8,118 nt of DNA from an uncultured Eubacteriales bacterium (lineage in GTDB: Bacteria > Bacillota > Clostridia > Lachnospirales > Lachnospiraceae). Shown piece by piece: positions 6,229 through 8,118 of the stretch (the first letter of the stretch is position 1; each line of letters begins with the position of its first letter). Under the pieces are notes generated by a model. It was not told the DNA's origin and ran no database searches. It saw only the letters and a program-made list of their open reading frames with translations. A program made the position numbers and the translations under genes. Location of the stretch: positions 1 to 8,118 of the forward strand of contig OMSN01000061.1 in the NCBI GenBank assembly GCA_900313765.1, given 5' to 3'.

Positions 6229-7172
6229 AGAATAGATTTCTGCCCTGGCTGTACGGTGAGCAGGATGTGATGGACCGTATGGCGGAGAATGTGGAAAGCC
6301 CGGACATGACGCGCAGTGAACTGAAGAAGATCACACGCTCTGTTGAAGAGGAATACAAGAACCGTCCGGATGTGCTGGAAGCAATCGGACGCAGCCGTTC
6401 AAGATTCCGCAGGCTGTATCTGGCGGTTGCTTTGATCTCCTGCGTAGCCCTGACCCTCGTCCTGCTGTATACGATCAGCCTCATGCCAAGATATGGGGAG
6501 GAGAATCCCAGAACTAAGGAAGTGGTCAGCCGGTATGTGGAGGAAGGACTCCAGGAGACCGGTGCTGTCAATATCGTATCGGGTATGATCCTGGATTACA
6601 GGGCATTTGATACACTGGGTGAATCCCACGTGCTGTTCACGGCACTGGTATGTGTCCTGATCCTGCTTCGGATCGACACGAAGAACCAGATGACCGGATA
6701 TGAAGATTATTATACGGTACGAACGGACAGCTATTTTGACCTGTCGGGGGATCCGATCCTTCGCCTGGTATGTGCTGTCATCATACCCTGCGTACTGCTC
6801 TATGGAATCTATATCATACTGAACGGGCAGAACTCGCCCGGAGGAGGCTTCTCCGGCGGCGCAGTCCTGGGTGCGGGACTGATCCTGTTTTCCACCGCAT
6901 TCGGTTTCGACAAGGTTGACAGGCTGTTCTCCCTGAAAGTCAGCAACATCGTTACGTTTGTGTCGCTTGCTTTCTACAGCTTTGCAAAAGGCTATGTGTT
7001 TTTTATGGGAGCGAACGGTCTGGATGCGCATATTCCGAAAGGAACTCCCGGCGCAATCTTCTCCGGCGGCATGATCCTTCCGCTGGATATAGCGGTCGGG
7101 TGCGTGGTCGGATGTACGATGTTCGGATTCTACAGCCTGTTCCGCAGGGGAAGTGTAGGAGGACAGTTATGA
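6225..7172 (+). CDS. mrpB: Fusion of MrpA C-terminal segment (MbhE-like) with MrpB (MnhB domain)
   Basis: The product has 315 residues and three parts. Residues 1-61 are a charged, non-membrane extension with no recognised domain. Residues about 63-150 contain two helices (63-84 and 134-149) around the MrpA C-terminal motif NIVSGMILDYRAFDTLGES (116-134), matching MbhE. Residues about 175-306 are an MrpB/MnhB domain with four helices and the motif GQNSPGGGFSGG (201-212). Ordinary MrpB is about 140 residues, so the protein is about twice the usual size because of the fusion. AGGAGG (6211-6216) lies 8 bases before ATG 6225. The stop overlaps mrpC as ATGA (7169-7172). It is part of the membrane antiporter complex, and the fusion fixes the MrpA-C and MrpB parts at equal amounts. 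Confidence 0.9.
   Translation: MKNRFLPWLYGEQDVMDRMAENVESPDMTRSELKKITRSVEEEYKNRPDVLEAIGRSRSRFRRLYLAVALISCVALTLVLLYTISLMPRYGEENPRTKEVVSRYVEEGLQETGAVNIVSGMILDYRAFDTLGESHVLFTALVCVLILLRIDTKNQMTGYEDYYTVRTDSYFDLSGDPILRLVCAVIIPCVLLYGIYIILNGQNSPGGGFSGGAVLGAGLILFSTAFGFDKVDRLFSLKVSNIVTFVSLAFYSFAKGYVFFMGANGLDAHIPKGTPGAIFSGGMILPLDIAVGCVVGCTMFGFYSLFRRGSVGGQL
7157..7162 (+). promoter_or_regulatory. Ribosome binding site deciding the mrpC start
   Basis: AGGAGG lies 6 bases before ATG 7169. It supports this start over the in-frame ATG at 7100, which would add 23 polar residues before the first helix. Confidence 0.75.
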
Positions 7173-7549
7173 TATCTAATCTGCTGGAGCACTATGAGGA
7201 AGCGGCGGCGATCATTCTGTTTGCGATTGGTTTTTCCACGCTGCTTTTTCACAGGAATCTGATCAAGAAGCTGATCGGAATGAATATCATGGACACCGGA
7301 ACTTTTCTGCTCCTTGCATCCATGGGCTATATACGCGGACGCAGGGCACCGATCATTGAGAACGGTGTGCAGGAGGTGTCTGCTTATATCAATCCTGTAC
7401 CGGCCGGTCTGGTGCTGACCGGGATCGTTGTCTCTGTGTCCGTAACTGCAGTCATGCTCTCGCTTACCGTGCGTCTGTATAAGCGCTATCATACACTGGA
7501 TCTGGATGCGATCTATATGCTGTCCAGGCATGAGAAGGAAGACAGATAA
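7169..7549 (+). CDS. mrpC: Mrp antiporter subunit C (NuoK-like, MbhG-like)
   Basis: The product has 126 residues with three helices (about 10-28, 34-54 and 77-104), as in MrpC and NuoK. The third helix carries INPVPAGLVLTGIVVSVSVTA (from 74), which aligns with the common DPLPQALVLTAIVI pattern. The conserved Asp and Gln are replaced by Asn75 and Ala79. A loop with RGRRAPIIENG (56-66) and a polar C-terminus (105-126) complete it. The start overlaps the MrpB stop and mrpD starts at the very next base after the stop. MrpC is a core membrane subunit next to MrpD in the proton/cation path. Confidence 0.92.
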   Translation: MISNLLEHYEEAAAIILFAIGFSTLLFHRNLIKKLIGMNIMDTGTFLLLASMGYIRGRRAPIIENGVQEVSAYINPVPAGLVLTGIVVSVSVTAVMLSLTVRLYKRYHTLDLDAIYMLSRHEKEDR

Positions 7550-8118
7550 ATGAATGTGATCTGGAATTTTCCGCTGTTTACAGTTGTGCTGAGCCTCTTC
7601 TCGGGAGTGCTGTGCATGATGCTGTCTGCACGCAGTGCGCGGAATTATACAATTGCATATGAGTCGGTACTGATCGTAATGGTCAGCTGTGTGCTGAGCT
7701 ATGTGATCCGGACCGGGAAGGCATTCACCTACTCCATGGGAGAGTTCCCTGCTCCCTGGGGGAATGAGATACGTGCCGGCATCCTGGAGTCGATGATCGC
7801 GTTGCTGTTTCTGATCGTGCTGCTGTGCAGCATACTGGCGGGGTATCATTTTTTACACAAAGATATCGATGAGAGCAAGCAGAATCTGTATTTCAGCCTG
7901 CTGAATCTGCTGACTGCGGCTCTCATGGCGATGACATGGACCAATGACATCTTCACGGGATATGTGTTCCTGGAGATCCTGACGCTGACCAGCTGCGGCA
8001 TCCTGATCGTACGTGAGATTGGAAGGACCACACTGGCTGCAGTCCGGTACATGATCATGAACCTGGTGGGGAGCGGCCTGTTTCTTCTGGGTGTCGTTCT
8101 TCTGTATGATCTGTCCGG
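7550..8118 (+). CDS. mrpD: Mrp antiporter subunit D-like (proton-translocating, NuoN/NuoM-like), 3' partial
   Basis: The gene begins with ATG 7550, directly after the mrpC stop, and runs off the window, giving 189 visible residues of a protein that is usually near 500. Visible helices are about 6-25, 36-53, 78-98, 112-127, 131-155 and 165-186. Family landmarks are GEFPAPWGNEIRAG (64-77), DIFTGYVFLEILTLTS (133-148) with the conserved membrane Glu142 in the position of the essential glutamate of MrpD and NuoL/M/N proteins, and RYMIMNLVGSGLFLLG (166-181). It forms a proton/cation channel subunit of the antiporter. No strong ribosome binding site of its own is visible beyond GAGAAGGAAG around 7532-7541, so it may partly depend on coupling with mrpC. 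Distinction between MrpD and a second antiporter-like subunit needs the missing part. Confidence 0.9.
   Translation, partial: MNVIWNFPLFTVVLSLFSGVLCMMLSARSARNYTIAYESVLIVMVSCVLSYVIRTGKAFTYSMGEFPAPWGNEIRAGILESMIALLFLIVLLCSILAGYHFLHKDIDESKQNLYFSLLNLLTAALMAMTWTNDIFTGYVFLEILTLTSCGILIVREIGRTTLAAVRYMIMNLVGSGLFLLGVVLLYDLS

Noticed and set aside
7130..7849. Long antisense open frame opposite mrpC and mrpD
   Set aside because: Rich in His, Gln and Arg with no recognisable domain. The sense strand has conserved membrane proteins.

Overview
The window reads like a chromosome segment from an anaerobic Firmicute, most likely a Clostridia/Lachnospiraceae-type gut bacterium. This is an inference from the strong AGGAGG-type ribosome binding sites, balanced base composition, codon style and gene content; no marker gene is present to confirm it. 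All genes lie on the + strand and are tightly packed. I see no RNA gene, insertion sequence, CRISPR array or long non-coding stretch; the largest gap between genes is 68 bases.

Region 1 (1-4544) carries four genes. The first is the 3' part of an esterase with a galactose-binding-like N-terminal domain and an alpha/beta-hydrolase of the esterase D family. It is followed 12 bases later by a MoxR-type AAA+ ATPase, a DUF58 protein and an eight-helix membrane protein with a C-terminal DUF4129-like domain. MoxR, DUF58 and a transglutaminase/DUF4129 protein form a widespread bacterial trio. Here the membrane protein has no transglutaminase domain: the space between its last two helices is only about 50 residues and contains a Met/Gln-rich patch.

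Region 2 (4545-4612) is a short intergenic region holding a convincing sigma-A-like promoter: TTGAAA, 17 bp, then TGC-TACACT. It probably starts the second operon.

Region 3 (4613-8118) is an Mrp-type Na+/H+ antiporter operon in the order E, F, G, MrpA C-terminal part (DUF4040), a fusion of the remaining MrpA C-terminus with MrpB, C, and D (cut by the window end). Neighbouring genes overlap by 1 to 8 bases or abut directly, which points to translational coupling. This order, with MrpA broken into pieces, resembles the antiporter module of archaeal membrane-bound hydrogenases (MbhA-H) more than the classical Bacillus mrpABCDEFG. No full-length N-terminal MrpA antiporter subunit is visible; it may lie downstream of the window or may be replaced by MrpD-like subunits.

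The most interesting points are the transglutaminase-less DUF4129 protein, the MoxR-DUF58-DUF4129 set directly upstream of a multi-subunit membrane complex, the MrpA-C/MrpB fusion, and the charged cytoplasmic extensions on MrpF, the DUF4040 subunit and the fusion protein.
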